In this document: positions 33,991-42,454 of the stretch, piece after piece
How positions within the stretch are numbered: position 1 is the stretch's first letter
How the letters are laid out: the number at the start of each line of letters is the position of its first letter
Assembly (NCBI GenBank): GCA_028877215.1
Contig: JAPPFJ010000008.1
Location: forward strand, 186,001 to 250,000
DNA: 64,000 nt
Reading direction: 5' to 3'
DNA from: Gemmatimonadota bacterium
GTDB taxonomy: Bacteria > Latescibacterota > UBA2968 > GCA-2709665
Made by a program: the position numbers and the translations under genes
The notes under the pieces: generated by a model
Database searches by the model: none
What the model was told of the DNA's origin: nothing
The model's input: only the letters and a program-made list of their open reading frames with translations

Positions 33991-35429
33991 GACCGGTTCT
34001 TTCCATTCTCTCACTGCTGCTTGCGGCCTGCGCCGCGGCCCCGCAGGTGAACCCACCGGACGTCGACGTCACCATTCCGGAACGCTGGGCGGCAGGTAAA
34101 GCCGGCGCCACGCCCGCGGACACGCTCTGGTGGCGTTCCTTCAATGACGAAACCCTTACCGGCCTCGTTGCCGAAGCGCTGGCGAGAAACCACAACCTGC
34201 AGGCCTCCGCCGCCAGAGTACGCGCGGCCGAGGCAAGGGCGAAAATCGCCGGCGCCCCTCTGTATCCCGATGCCGGAGGCCGAGTGAGCGGGTCCCGCCG
34301 CAAACAGAATTTCATAGGCCTGCCCATCCCCGGTTCCGGGAACGGCGTTCTGACCTCAACGTCAAGCAGCTTTGGACTGTCCCTCGACGTCTCCTGGGAA
34401 CTCGATCTCTGGAACCGGCTGGGAGCCGGCGCCTCCGCCGTTCTGGCCGACGCGCAGGCCGCGCGCGCGGATCACACTGGCGCACGGCTCTCGCTGGCGG
34501 GACAGACCGCCAAGCTCTGGTTCGCGGCCGTGGAGGCCCGCAGGCAGGTCGATCTTTCGGAAGCCACGGTAGAGAACCTCGAGACGTCCAGCGAGGTCGT
34601 ACGGGAACGTTACAGGCGCGGATTGAGACACGCACTGGACCTGCGGCGCGCGCTTTCGGACCTGGCGGGCGCCGAGGCCGTCCTCCAACAGCGTCGGGTT
34701 ATTCTCGACGGTACCCGGCGGCAGCTCGAAGTCCTTCTGGGCCGGTATCCCGCCGCCGCTATCAACCCCGGCTCGAACCTGCCGGAACTTCCTGAAGCCA
34801 TTCCAGACGGCCTTCCCGCCGACCTGGTGTCCCGCCGGCCGGACCTGATGGCGGCGGAACGGAGGCTGGCGGCGTCCCACGCCCGGTACAAACAGGCCAG
34901 GCGGGCGCTCTATCCCCGCATCAGCCTCACGGGTTCCGCGGGCACCAGCAGCAGGGACCTGGAGAGTCTTCTCGACGGCGACTTCAGCGTGTGGAACCTG
35001 GCGGGAAATGTCCTGCAGCCCCTCTTTCAGGGCGGACGGATTCGCGGCGGCATCCGGTTGGCCGCTTCACAATCCGATGGGGCCGTATCCACGTACGTTC
35101 AAAGCGTCCTGTCCGCCTTTGCCGAAGTGGAGACCGCACTGGCGGCGGAAAGCCTTCTGGCCAAACGACAGGCGGCGCTTGAAACCGCAACCGAACAGGC
35201 CCTTGCCGCGCGCCGCCTGGCCGAGGACAGGTACGCGGGAGGCCTGGTGGACCTGAACACGATGCTGGACGCCCAGCGCGGGGCGTACGCGTCGGAGAGC
35301 CAGCTCATCGCCGTACGCCGGCAGCGCCTCGAGAACCGGGTCAACCTGCACCTCGCCCTTGGCGGGGGTTTCGCGGGTCCCCGCGGAACGGCTTCGATAA
35401 CGTCGACAACGCAAACGGAAGGACTGTAG
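33987..35429 (+). CDS. Outer-membrane efflux channel lipoprotein (NodT family)
   Basis: 480 residues. Lipobox LLLAAC (Cys near residue 14). Two outer-membrane-efflux-protein repeats follow: WWRSFNDETLTGLVAEALARNH, then LVSRRPDLMAAERRLAASHARY and later AEDRYAGGLVDLNTMLDAQ. It forms the trimeric TolC-like duct of the pump. The start is TTG 33987, overlapping the tetR stop (TTGA), with GGAG about eight bases upstream. Second gene of the tetR-channel-adaptor-pump operon. Confidence 0.9.
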   Translation: MRPVLSILSLLLAACAAAPQVNPPDVDVTIPERWAAGKAGATPADTLWWRSFNDETLTGLVAEALARNHNLQASAARVRAAEARAKIAGAPLYPDAGGRVSGSRRKQNFIGLPIPGSGNGVLTSTSSSFGLSLDVSWELDLWNRLGAGASAVLADAQAARADHTGARLSLAGQTAKLWFAAVEARRQVDLSEATVENLETSSEVVRERYRRGLRHALDLRRALSDLAGAEAVLQQRRVILDGTRRQLEVLLGRYPAAAINPGSNLPELPEAIPDGLPADLVSRRPDLMAAERRLAASHARYKQARRALYPRISLTGSAGTSSRDLESLLDGDFSVWNLAGNVLQPLFQGGRIRGGIRLAASQSDGAVSTYVQSVLSAFAEVETALAAESLLAKRQAALETATEQALAARRLAEDRYAGGLVDLNTMLDAQRGAYASESQLIAVRRQRLENRVNLHLALGGGFAGPRGTASITSTTQTEGL

Positions 35430-35432
35430 AAC

Positions 35433-36692
35433 ATGAGCATGAGACCGTTGAAGAGCACACGCCCGGATACGCCGCGTCTCTCCGGCTGGATCCGAAGGCA
35501 TGCGAAGGCGATTCTCCCCGTTGCGGTCGTCGCGTTTGGAGCGCTGAGCGCCTACGTACTCATCAGCGCGCGGTCCGAAGTCGTCGTGGCCCCACCCGAA
35601 GTACCGCCTCCTCTGGTACGGGCGATGCCGGTTGAAATAAAGGACGTACAACTCAAGGTTCTTGCCCAGGGCACCGCCGCGCCGCGCACCAGGACCAGCC
35701 TCGTATCACAGGTCGCCGGACAGATCATCTCGGTCTCTCCTGCCTTCGCGAACGGCGGCTTCTTCAAGGCAGGGGACGTTCTGATCACAATCGACCCGCG
35801 CGACTACGAACTCGCGGTGGACCGCGCGAGGGCCGTGGTGGCTCAGGCCGAGGTGCGACTGGCGCGGGAGGAGGAGGAGGCCGAACTGGCCATGCAGGAA
35901 TGGCAGCGCCTGGGCAACGGCGAAGCCACCGACCTGGCCCTCCGGAAGCCCCAGCTGGAAGACGCCCGCGCCGCCCTGCAGGCAGCGCGCGCATCCCAGG
36001 AACAGGCCCGGCTCGCGCTCGAACGGACCCGCATCCGCGCGCCGTACGAGGGGCGGGTGCTGTCCAAGATCGTGGACCTCGGACAATTCGTCAATCCAGG
36101 CGCTCCGGTCGCCCGCATCTACGCCGTGGACTACGCCGAAATCCGCCTGCCCGTGCCGCACGAACAACTCGCCTATCTGGACCTCGTCTACAACGCTCGA
36201 AGCGAACTCGAGCCCGCTTCCCGGCCGAAAGCCCTGGTGCATGCGGTCTTCGCGGGAGCGCCGCAGACCTGGGAGGGAGAAATCGTACGGATTGAAGGGG
36301 AAATCGACGCCCGCACGCGGATGGTCAATCTGGTCGCGCGCGTCGTCGCGCCGTACGACCAGGACGACGACCCGGGCCGTGCGCCGCTTTTCGCGGGGCT
36401 GTTTGTCGAGGTTGAAATCCTCGGTCGCGTCGCCAGGGACGTCGCGGTCGTACCTCGAACGGCCCTCAGGGACACCGACCAGGTCCTTGTTATCGACGAA
36501 GACAGCCGTCTGCGTTTTCGTCACGTCGATCTGTTGAGGCTCGAAGCGGAGAACGCCCTCATCCGTTCCGGCCTCGACGGAGGCGAGCGGGTCTGTATTT
36601 CCACGCTGGACGCCGTTGTTGAGGGGATGCAGGTGCGTATCCTCGCACCGGAGAACACGGCCACGTCCCCGTCTGAAGGAGGCGCCGGATGA
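35433..36692 (+). CDS. RND efflux periplasmic adaptor (membrane fusion protein)
   Basis: 419 residues. A single N-terminal TM anchor (AILPVAVVAFGALSAYVLI) precedes a lipoyl/barrel-sandwich domain (GQIISVSPAFANGGFFKAGD and RIRAPYEGRVLSKI), a long coiled-coil hairpin (about 105-200) and a beta-barrel domain. It links the inner-membrane pump to the outer-membrane channel. Three bases after the channel stop; its own stop overlaps the pump start (ATGA). Confidence 0.92.
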   Translation: MSMRPLKSTRPDTPRLSGWIRRHAKAILPVAVVAFGALSAYVLISARSEVVVAPPEVPPPLVRAMPVEIKDVQLKVLAQGTAAPRTRTSLVSQVAGQIISVSPAFANGGFFKAGDVLITIDPRDYELAVDRARAVVAQAEVRLAREEEEAELAMQEWQRLGNGEATDLALRKPQLEDARAALQAARASQEQARLALERTRIRAPYEGRVLSKIVDLGQFVNPGAPVARIYAVDYAEIRLPVPHEQLAYLDLVYNARSELEPASRPKALVHAVFAGAPQTWEGEIVRIEGEIDARTRMVNLVARVVAPYDQDDDPGRAPLFAGLFVEVEILGRVARDVAVVPRTALRDTDQVLVIDEDSRLRFRHVDLLRLEAENALIRSGLDGGERVCISTLDAVVEGMQVRILAPENTATSPSEGGAG

Positions 36693-39600
36693 ATCGCGCA
36701 ATCGCCTGGTTCGCCGAAAACAGCGTCGCCGCGAATCTGCTCATGGTCGTCATCCTGGCCAGCGGGCTGATTACCATCGGCGGCATCGAACTCGAGATCT
36801 TTCCGGAGTTTTCCGCTGACGTCGTTCAGGTCTCCGTCGTTTACCGCGGCGCGGCGCCGGAGGAGGTGGAAGAGGGCGTTTGCGTGCGGATCGAAGAGGC
36901 CGTTCAGAGCATCGAAGGCATCAAACGCATCCGCTCGGCGGCATCGGAAAACCGGGGCAGCGTCAATATCGAGCTTATACCCGGCACCGATGCGCGCAGA
37001 GTCCTGGAGGACGTCAAGTCAGCCGTCGATGCAATTGACACGTTTCCGGACGAAACCGAACAACCGGTCATCCAGGAAGTGGTCCTGCGCCGCCAGGTGA
37101 TCAACGTGGCCGTATCGGGCGACGCCGACGAGACCACCCTGAAATACCTGGGTGAACAGGTCCGGGACGAAATCACCGCCATCCCGGGTATCACCCAGGC
37201 GGAATTGAGCGGCGCGCGTCCGTACGAGGTCTCCATTGAAGTCTCGGAAGCGGCGCTTCGTCGTTTCAACCTCACTTTCGACGAAGTCGTGAGGGCGGTG
37301 CGCCGTTCCTCGCTCGATCTGCCCGGCGGCGCCATCAAGACGGAAGGCGGCGAAATACTGCTTCGTACAAAAGGGCAGGCCTACCGGGGCGCGGCCTTCG
37401 AGAGTATCGTCTTGCGAACCCGGCCCGACGGCGCCGCACTCACCGTAGGGGACGTGGCCACGGTTGTGGACGGATTCGCCGACGCGGACATTTCGGGCAG
37501 GTTCGACCAGGAACCGGGCGTTCTGGTGCAGGTCTTCCGTGTGGGTGAACAGGACGCGTTGGATATCTCCCGCAAAGTCAAGGAGTACATCGAGTCGGCG
37601 GAATTCCGCATGCCCGAGGGCATTTCACTTACCGTCTACTCGGATTTCTCCAGGATCCTCGAGGGCCGGCTCAACCTGATGCTGAAGAACGGACGCGGGG
37701 GTTTCATCCTCGTCCTGGTCATCCTGGCGCTGTTCCTCAGGCTCCGCCTGGCCTTCTGGATCGCCCTGGGCATCCCCATCTCCTTTCTCGGCGCGATCGC
37801 GATGATGCCGACCATCGGCGCCTCCATCAACCTGATCTCGCTTTTTGCGTTCATCGTGGTGCTCGGTATCGTTGTCGACGACGCCATTGTCGTCGGTGAA
37901 AATATCTACAGGAGGTTCCAGCAGGGTGAGCGCGGCCTGCGCGGCGCCATCGCGGGCGCCCAGGAAGTGGCCGTGCCCGTCACCTTTGCGATACTCACGT
38001 CAATCGCCGCGTTTTCGCCCCTGCTGATGGTCCCCGGCACCTCTGGCAAGATCATGAGGCTGATTCCGGAGATCGTCATTCTGACGCTGGTCTTTTCGCT
38101 GGTTGAATCCCTGTTCATCCTGCCCGCCCACCTGGCGCACGCCAGACTGAAAGCCAGAAAGAAAACAACCAGCCGCATCGGCGGGTTGTTGAGACGGTTT
38201 CGAGACGGTTTCTCATCCCGCCTGGAGTGGATCATCCACCAGGCCTACCGTCCTCTACTCGATCGATGCCTGGCGTGGCGATACCTGAGCGCGTCCGTGG
38301 GGGTGGCAGCACTGACCCTTACGGCCGGTCTCATTCTCGGCGGCTGGATCGGCTTCGTGTTTCTGCCACAGGTCCCGGCCGACAACGTGGCGGCGATCCT
38401 GACCATGCCTCAGGGCACGCCCGCCGAGGTAACCGCCAGGGTCGTGCGCCGGCTGGAGTCATCCGCGATACGGCTGCAGCAGGAACTGGAATCGGAAACA
38501 GACGAGAAAGTCTTCACGCATATGCTTGCGCTGGTCGGGGACCAGCCCCTTCGCGCGGCCCAACGAGAGAACCGCGGACGGAACGCCTCGTACTCGGGCG
38601 CGCATCTGGGTGAAGTCAACATCGAGCTCACGCCGGCCGAGGAGCGGAGCATCAGCAGCATTGAAATCGCGAGACGCTGGCGCGAACTTGCCGGACCCAT
38701 TCCCGATGCCACGGAACTGACGTTTGCCTCTTCGCTTTTCTCCGTGGGCGAACCGATCAATATCCAGCTTACCGGCCCGGACTACACCGAACTCCGCACC
38801 GCCGCGGAGAAACTCAAGAGCAAGCTGTCCGAGTACCCGGGCGTCCTGGACATCGCCGACTCGTTTCGCCCCGGGAAGAAGGAAGTGAAACTTGCCCTGA
38901 CCGAAGAGGCGCACCTGCTCGGCCTGACCATGTCCGATCTGGCGCGACAGGTCAGGCAGGCATTCTACGGCGAGGAGGCGCAGCGCATCCAGAGGGGAAG
39001 GGACGACGTCAGGGTGATGGTCCGCTATCCCGAGAGCGAGCGACGGTCGATGAACAACCTGGAGAACATGCGTTTGCGCACGCCCGAGGGCGTTGAAGTG
39101 CCCTTTTCCGTGGCCGCGCGGACAGAACTGGGACGGGGATACGCCGCCATCCGCCGCACCGATCGTCAGCGCATTGTCGCCGTTACCGCGGACGTCGACG
39201 AGGGAAGAGCCAACGCCAACGAGGTCCTGGCGGACGTCATCGCAAACGTGCTGCCGGCAATCGTCTCGGACCACCCCCGCGTCCGGTTCAGCCTCGAGGG
39301 CGAACAGAGAGAGCAGCAGGAGACCATGGAGGGCCTTTCGAGGAGCTTCGGCATGGCCCTCTTCGTGATCTTCGGCCTGCTCGCGATTCCCTTCCGCTCC
39401 TATCTTCAGCCGCTCATCATTATGGCCGTAATCCCCTTCGGATTCGTTGGCGCCGTGATGGGGCACATCATCATGGGCCTCAATCTCACCATTCTGTCGG
39501 TCTTCGGGCTGGTGGCGTTGTCCGGCGTGGTGATCAACGACAGCCTGGTGATGGTGGACTTCATCAACCGCCGGCGCAAGGAGGGCAAGGGCCTGCAGGA

Positions 39601-39889
39601 GGCCATCCGGGAGTCCGGAATGGCGCGTTTCCGGCCCATCCTCCTCACGTCCCTGACGACGTTTGCGGGCCTCACTCCGCTGCTGTTCGAAAAAAGCCTG
39701 CAGGCGCAGCTGCTCATCCCCATGGCGACCTCTCTGGGGTTCGGCGTCATCTTCGGCACCGCCGTCATCCTGATCCTCGTTCCCGTCACATACGCCATCC
39801 TGGAAGACATCAGGCACGCCGTCGCCACGCTGTTCCGCCGCCAGCCGGCCGACCGGCGGGACGCCGCGCCTGAAACGGGCGATGATTGA
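36689..39889 (+). CDS. RND efflux pump, inner-membrane permease (AcrB family)
   Basis: 1066 residues, full length for the family. Twelve TM helices in the usual 1+5+1+5 pattern with two large periplasmic loops. The proton relay Asp pair is in the TM4 segment FIVVLGIVVDDAIVVGENIY. TM10-12 has VFGLVALSGVVINDSLVMVDF. FPEFSADVVQVSVVYRGAAPEEVE is the typical N-terminal pore-domain start. It exports amphipathic compounds, or metals if of the CusA kind, though the Met cluster of CusA is not evident. Last gene of the TetR-regulated operon. Confidence 0.94.
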   Translation: MNRAIAWFAENSVAANLLMVVILASGLITIGGIELEIFPEFSADVVQVSVVYRGAAPEEVEEGVCVRIEEAVQSIEGIKRIRSAASENRGSVNIELIPGTDARRVLEDVKSAVDAIDTFPDETEQPVIQEVVLRRQVINVAVSGDADETTLKYLGEQVRDEITAIPGITQAELSGARPYEVSIEVSEAALRRFNLTFDEVVRAVRRSSLDLPGGAIKTEGGEILLRTKGQAYRGAAFESIVLRTRPDGAALTVGDVATVVDGFADADISGRFDQEPGVLVQVFRVGEQDALDISRKVKEYIESAEFRMPEGISLTVYSDFSRILEGRLNLMLKNGRGGFILVLVILALFLRLRLAFWIALGIPISFLGAIAMMPTIGASINLISLFAFIVVLGIVVDDAIVVGENIYRRFQQGERGLRGAIAGAQEVAVPVTFAILTSIAAFSPLLMVPGTSGKIMRLIPEIVILTLVFSLVESLFILPAHLAHARLKARKKTTSRIGGLLRRFRDGFSSRLEWIIHQAYRPLLDRCLAWRYLSASVGVAALTLTAGLILGGWIGFVFLPQVPADNVAAILTMPQGTPAEVTARVVRRLESSAIRLQQELESETDEKVFTHMLALVGDQPLRAAQRENRGRNASYSGAHLGEVNIELTPAEERSISSIEIARRWRELAGPIPDATELTFASSLFSVGEPINIQLTGPDYTELRTAAEKLKSKLSEYPGVLDIADSFRPGKKEVKLALTEEAHLLGLTMSDLARQVRQAFYGEEAQRIQRGRDDVRVMVRYPESERRSMNNLENMRLRTPEGVEVPFSVAARTELGRGYAAIRRTDRQRIVAVTADVDEGRANANEVLADVIANVLPAIVSDHPRVRFSLEGEQREQQETMEGLSRSFGMALFVIFGLLAIPFRSYLQPLIIMAVIPFGFVGAVMGHIIMGLNLTILSVFGLVALSGVVINDSLVMVDFINRRRKEGKGLQEAIRESGMARFRPILLTSLTTFAGLTPLLFEKSLQAQLLIPMATSLGFGVIFGTAVILILVPVTYAILEDIRHAVATLFRRQPADRRDAAPETGDD

Positions 39890-40023
39890 AGCCGCGCCGC
39901 AAACTGCCAGTTTGTGCCAGGGTCGGCGTACCGCGGCCACCGGCGTAACAGGCGTACGATTACCCGCCAGACACAAGCCATTTACAGCCTGCGGAAACTG
40001 GCAGTTTGCGTTTCAGCGCCTCG

Positions 40024-40083
40024 ACAATTTTGCAGTCAATTGCAAAATTGTCTTGACTTTTTTGCAGTTTAGTGCAAATTTGT
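40024..40083 (+). promoter_or_regulatory. Tandem palindromic boxes before the DUF4143-type ATPase
   Basis: Box 1 is an inverted repeat, arms GACAATTTTGCA (40023-40034) and TGCAAAATTGTC (40041-40052). Box 2 (about 40058-40083) has the related form TTTTTGCAGT-TTAG-TGCAAATTTG. A TTGACT hexamer (40053-40058) lies between them. A further palindrome CAAACTGCCAGTTTG begins near 39900. The layout suggests autoregulation. Confidence 0.55.
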
Positions 40084-40086
40084 CAT

Positions 40087-41271
40087 ATGGCTGAACTGCA
40101 ATCCAGGTACCTCGAGACCGCTGTGGGCAGCGATCTGAACAACAGGATGGTCTTCGTCGCCGGGCCACGCCAGGTGGGAAAGACAACGCTCGCTACGCTG
40201 CTGGCGAGGCGCTATTCGAACAGCGTCTACCTGAACTGGGACAATCGAACCCATCGGGAACGGATTCTGCGGCAGGAATGGGACCCGGAAAGTCAGATTC
40301 TCGTCTTCGACGAACTTCACAAATTCGATCGCTGGAAAGGACTGATCAAGGGCATCTGGGACACAAGAGCGAACGATGAACGGATCATCGTAACAGGGAG
40401 TTCGAGGCTGGACACGTACCGACGAGGCGGTGACTCACTCCTGGGACGATACCACCTGTACCGGCTCCACCCGTTTACCGCATCCGAACTTGAAGGCGGT
40501 CGGAAGGAAAACGATCCGGCTGAACCTGATGAATTGACATTCGCGAAAGGCCGTCCGGACAACATCCGGCATTTGATGGCATACGGAGGTTTCCCCGAGC
40601 CGTGCCTCTCCGGACGTTCGCGTACACACCGGCGCTGGCTTCAGGAACGGTTCGAACGGGTCTTCAGGGAAGACATACGGGACACAACCGTCGTCAGGTC
40701 GCTCTCACAGATCGAACTTCTGGGTGCGATGATGCCGAAACGCGTCGGGTCTCCGCTCTCGTTAAATGCAATTTCCGAAGACCTGGAAGTCAGTCCGCAC
40801 ACGGTTCGAACCTGGGTGAACCTGTTGTGCCGGAACTATTACACCTATCCCGTCGCTCCGTATCACCGTCGCATCGAACGGGCCGTGAAAAAATCGGCCA
40901 AATACTATCTGTGGGACTGGTCCGAGGTTGCCGACGAAGGCGCCCGATTCGAGAATCTCGTCGCCTCCCACCTCCTTAAATTCTGCGATTTCCTTCGGGA
41001 TGCCGAAGGAATCAAGGCGGAACTGCGTTTATTGCGAGACCGTGAAAAGCGTGAAGTGGACTTTGTGGTTCTGCGGGATGAAAAACCGTGGTTCCTGGTT
41101 GAGTGTAAGCTGACCGCATCCCGAAACCACGGGCACCTCGTTCGTTTTGGCGATCTCCTGAACTTGAAACAGAGATATGTCGTAACGCTTTCCGAAAGAG
41201 ACGACTACCAGGATCGTCATACGGGCGTCCGTGTTCTGCCGGCGTCAAGGTTTCTGACGGCATTCCCTTAG
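40087..41271 (+). CDS. ATPase with AAA_14 and DUF4143 domains
   Basis: 394 residues. The N-terminal P-loop ATPase has Walker A AGPRQVGKTT and Walker B ILVFDELHKF, with a sensor region IIVTGSSRLD. The C-terminus is the DUF4143 region with a restriction-endonuclease-like core (KREVDFVVLRDEKPWFLVECKL: D, E-x-K). The family is common in mobile or defence-like contexts but of unknown function. ATG 40087; GTG 40072 would overlap the palindrome. The stop codon TAG directly abuts a MITE-like element, whose target duplication TTAG contains it. Confidence 0.85.
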   Translation: MAELQSRYLETAVGSDLNNRMVFVAGPRQVGKTTLATLLARRYSNSVYLNWDNRTHRERILRQEWDPESQILVFDELHKFDRWKGLIKGIWDTRANDERIIVTGSSRLDTYRRGGDSLLGRYHLYRLHPFTASELEGGRKENDPAEPDELTFAKGRPDNIRHLMAYGGFPEPCLSGRSRTHRRWLQERFERVFREDIRDTTVVRSLSQIELLGAMMPKRVGSPLSLNAISEDLEVSPHTVRTWVNLLCRNYYTYPVAPYHRRIERAVKKSAKYYLWDWSEVADEGARFENLVASHLLKFCDFLRDAEGIKAELRLLRDREKREVDFVVLRDEKPWFLVECKLTASRNHGHLVRFGDLLNLKQRYVVTLSERDDYQDRHTGVRVLPASRFLTAFP

Positions 41272-41417
41272 CAGCCCGTTGAAAAAGCCCATCCGGGCTG
41301 CGGCCGGCCCTTGCGGTCGAAATACTGCGTTGCGCTCCCTCGCCGAATCGCAGGATGGGACTCGGTCGCGCGCCTTGTCTTCGGCCTCGCCTGCCGAGCG
41401 ACTTTATCAACGGACTG
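41272..41417 (-). repeat. MITE-like dispersed repeat, family 1, copy 3
   Basis: 146 bp, inverted relative to copy 2 and nearly identical to it. Direct repeats TTAG flank it (41268-41271 and 41418-41421), a likely 4-bp target-site duplication. The left duplication includes the stop codon of the ATPase gene. Confidence 0.9.
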
Positions 41418-41461
41418 TTAGGAGACGGCGAATCCGATGAATTGTCTGTTCGAGGACCCGG

Positions 41462-42250
41462 TTACAGAAGCGACCTGACAAAGCCTCCGTCCACCTGCAG
41501 CGACGTGCCCGTGATGTAGCTCGAACGTTCCGACGCCAGAAACACGACGTAATCCGCCAGTTCCTGAACGGTCCCCAGCCGGCCCAGCGGAATGTCCTCA
41601 ACGAGCGGCCGCATCTCGTCCTGGACCGAAGTTCCATTCACTCTGGCGGCTTCCTCGAACTCCTCCCTCAACAGTTCGGTGTCGATAAACCCGGTACACA
41701 CGTTGTTCACCAGAATTCGATCGCGCGCGCATTCGTTCGCGAGGGTCCTGGCCGCGCCCGCAACCGCCGTCCGCAGCACGTTCGACACCGTATTTCCGGC
41801 CGGCTGCTTGACGGCGAACGCGCACAGGTTGATGATCCTGCCGCCGCCCCTCGCCTGCATCAGCGGAACGACGCGCCTGCACATCCGGAGCACGTAGTTC
41901 AGGATCAGGTCCGTATACTCCCGCCACATCGCTTCCGTTACTTCGGCAAAGGGCATCGCGGCCGGACCTCCGGAATTGTTCACGAGGATATCTATACCGC
42001 CAAACGCCGCCACGGTTTCCCGGGTCAGTCGATCGACCGTCTCCTCAACGGAGAGGTCTCCGACCACGGTTAGCACCTCCGATCCAGTAGCAGCCCTGAT
42101 GTCCGCGGCGGCGGCTTCCAGCCGTCGCTCGTTCCTCGCGCACACGGCAACGCGCGCGCCCTCCCGGGCAAGCGCCATCGCGCACCCCTTCCCCAGGCCA
42201 CGGCTCGCGCCCCCGACGATCGCCACTTTGTCTTTCAAACCCATGTCCAT
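41462..42250 (-). CDS. Short-chain dehydrogenase-like protein lacking the YxxxK motif
   Basis: 262 residues. The NAD(P) motif GGASRGLG (13-20) and NNSGG (91-95) are normal, as is the C-terminal [13 protein letters not shown]. However, the catalytic region reads [12 protein letters not shown] then SNVLR (156-160) where Tyr-x-x-x-Lys is expected, and the active-site Ser is Cys or Ala. Related sequences with AVKQP form a known divergent SDR branch, so the fold is likely but the chemistry is not standard. ATG 42250 has GGGAGG seven bases upstream. Divergent from the propeller gene. Confidence 0.8.
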   Translation of the reverse strand: MDMGLKDKVAIVGGASRGLGKGCAMALAREGARVAVCARNERRLEAAAADIRAATGSEVLTVVGDLSVEETVDRLTRETVAAFGGIDILVNNSGGPAAMPFAEVTEAMWREYTDLILNYVLRMCRRVVPLMQARGGGRIINLCAFAVKQPAGNTVSNVLRTAVAGAARTLANECARDRILVNNVCTGFIDTELLREEFEEAARVNGTSVQDEMRPLVEDIPLGRLGTVQELADYVVFLASERSSYITGTSLQVDGGFVRSLL

Positions 42251-42454
42251 CCGAAAACCTCCCATTCGACAGACGTGATCTGGACCGTCCGTTTGTCCGG
42301 GCATTTGCTCCGGGCAGCGGACATCCTCATTTTGATTGACATTCGTTCATGCCGCGCGCATGATAGCGCTTGCCGCCCTCCGGCAGATACAGGCCCGCGG
42401 CCGGCATTTCCCCGGAGCCCGGAACCAACCCGATAATGAACAAGAGGCAGAGGC

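Noticed and set aside
38459-39976. 505-residue open frame on the minus strand
   Set aside because: Antisense to the RND pump; composition is shadow-like, rich in His, Arg and Gly.
40087-41271. ATPase considered as a transposition or prophage protein
   Set aside because: The AAA_14/DUF4143 layout differs from IstB or integrase helpers, and no transposase is nearby.
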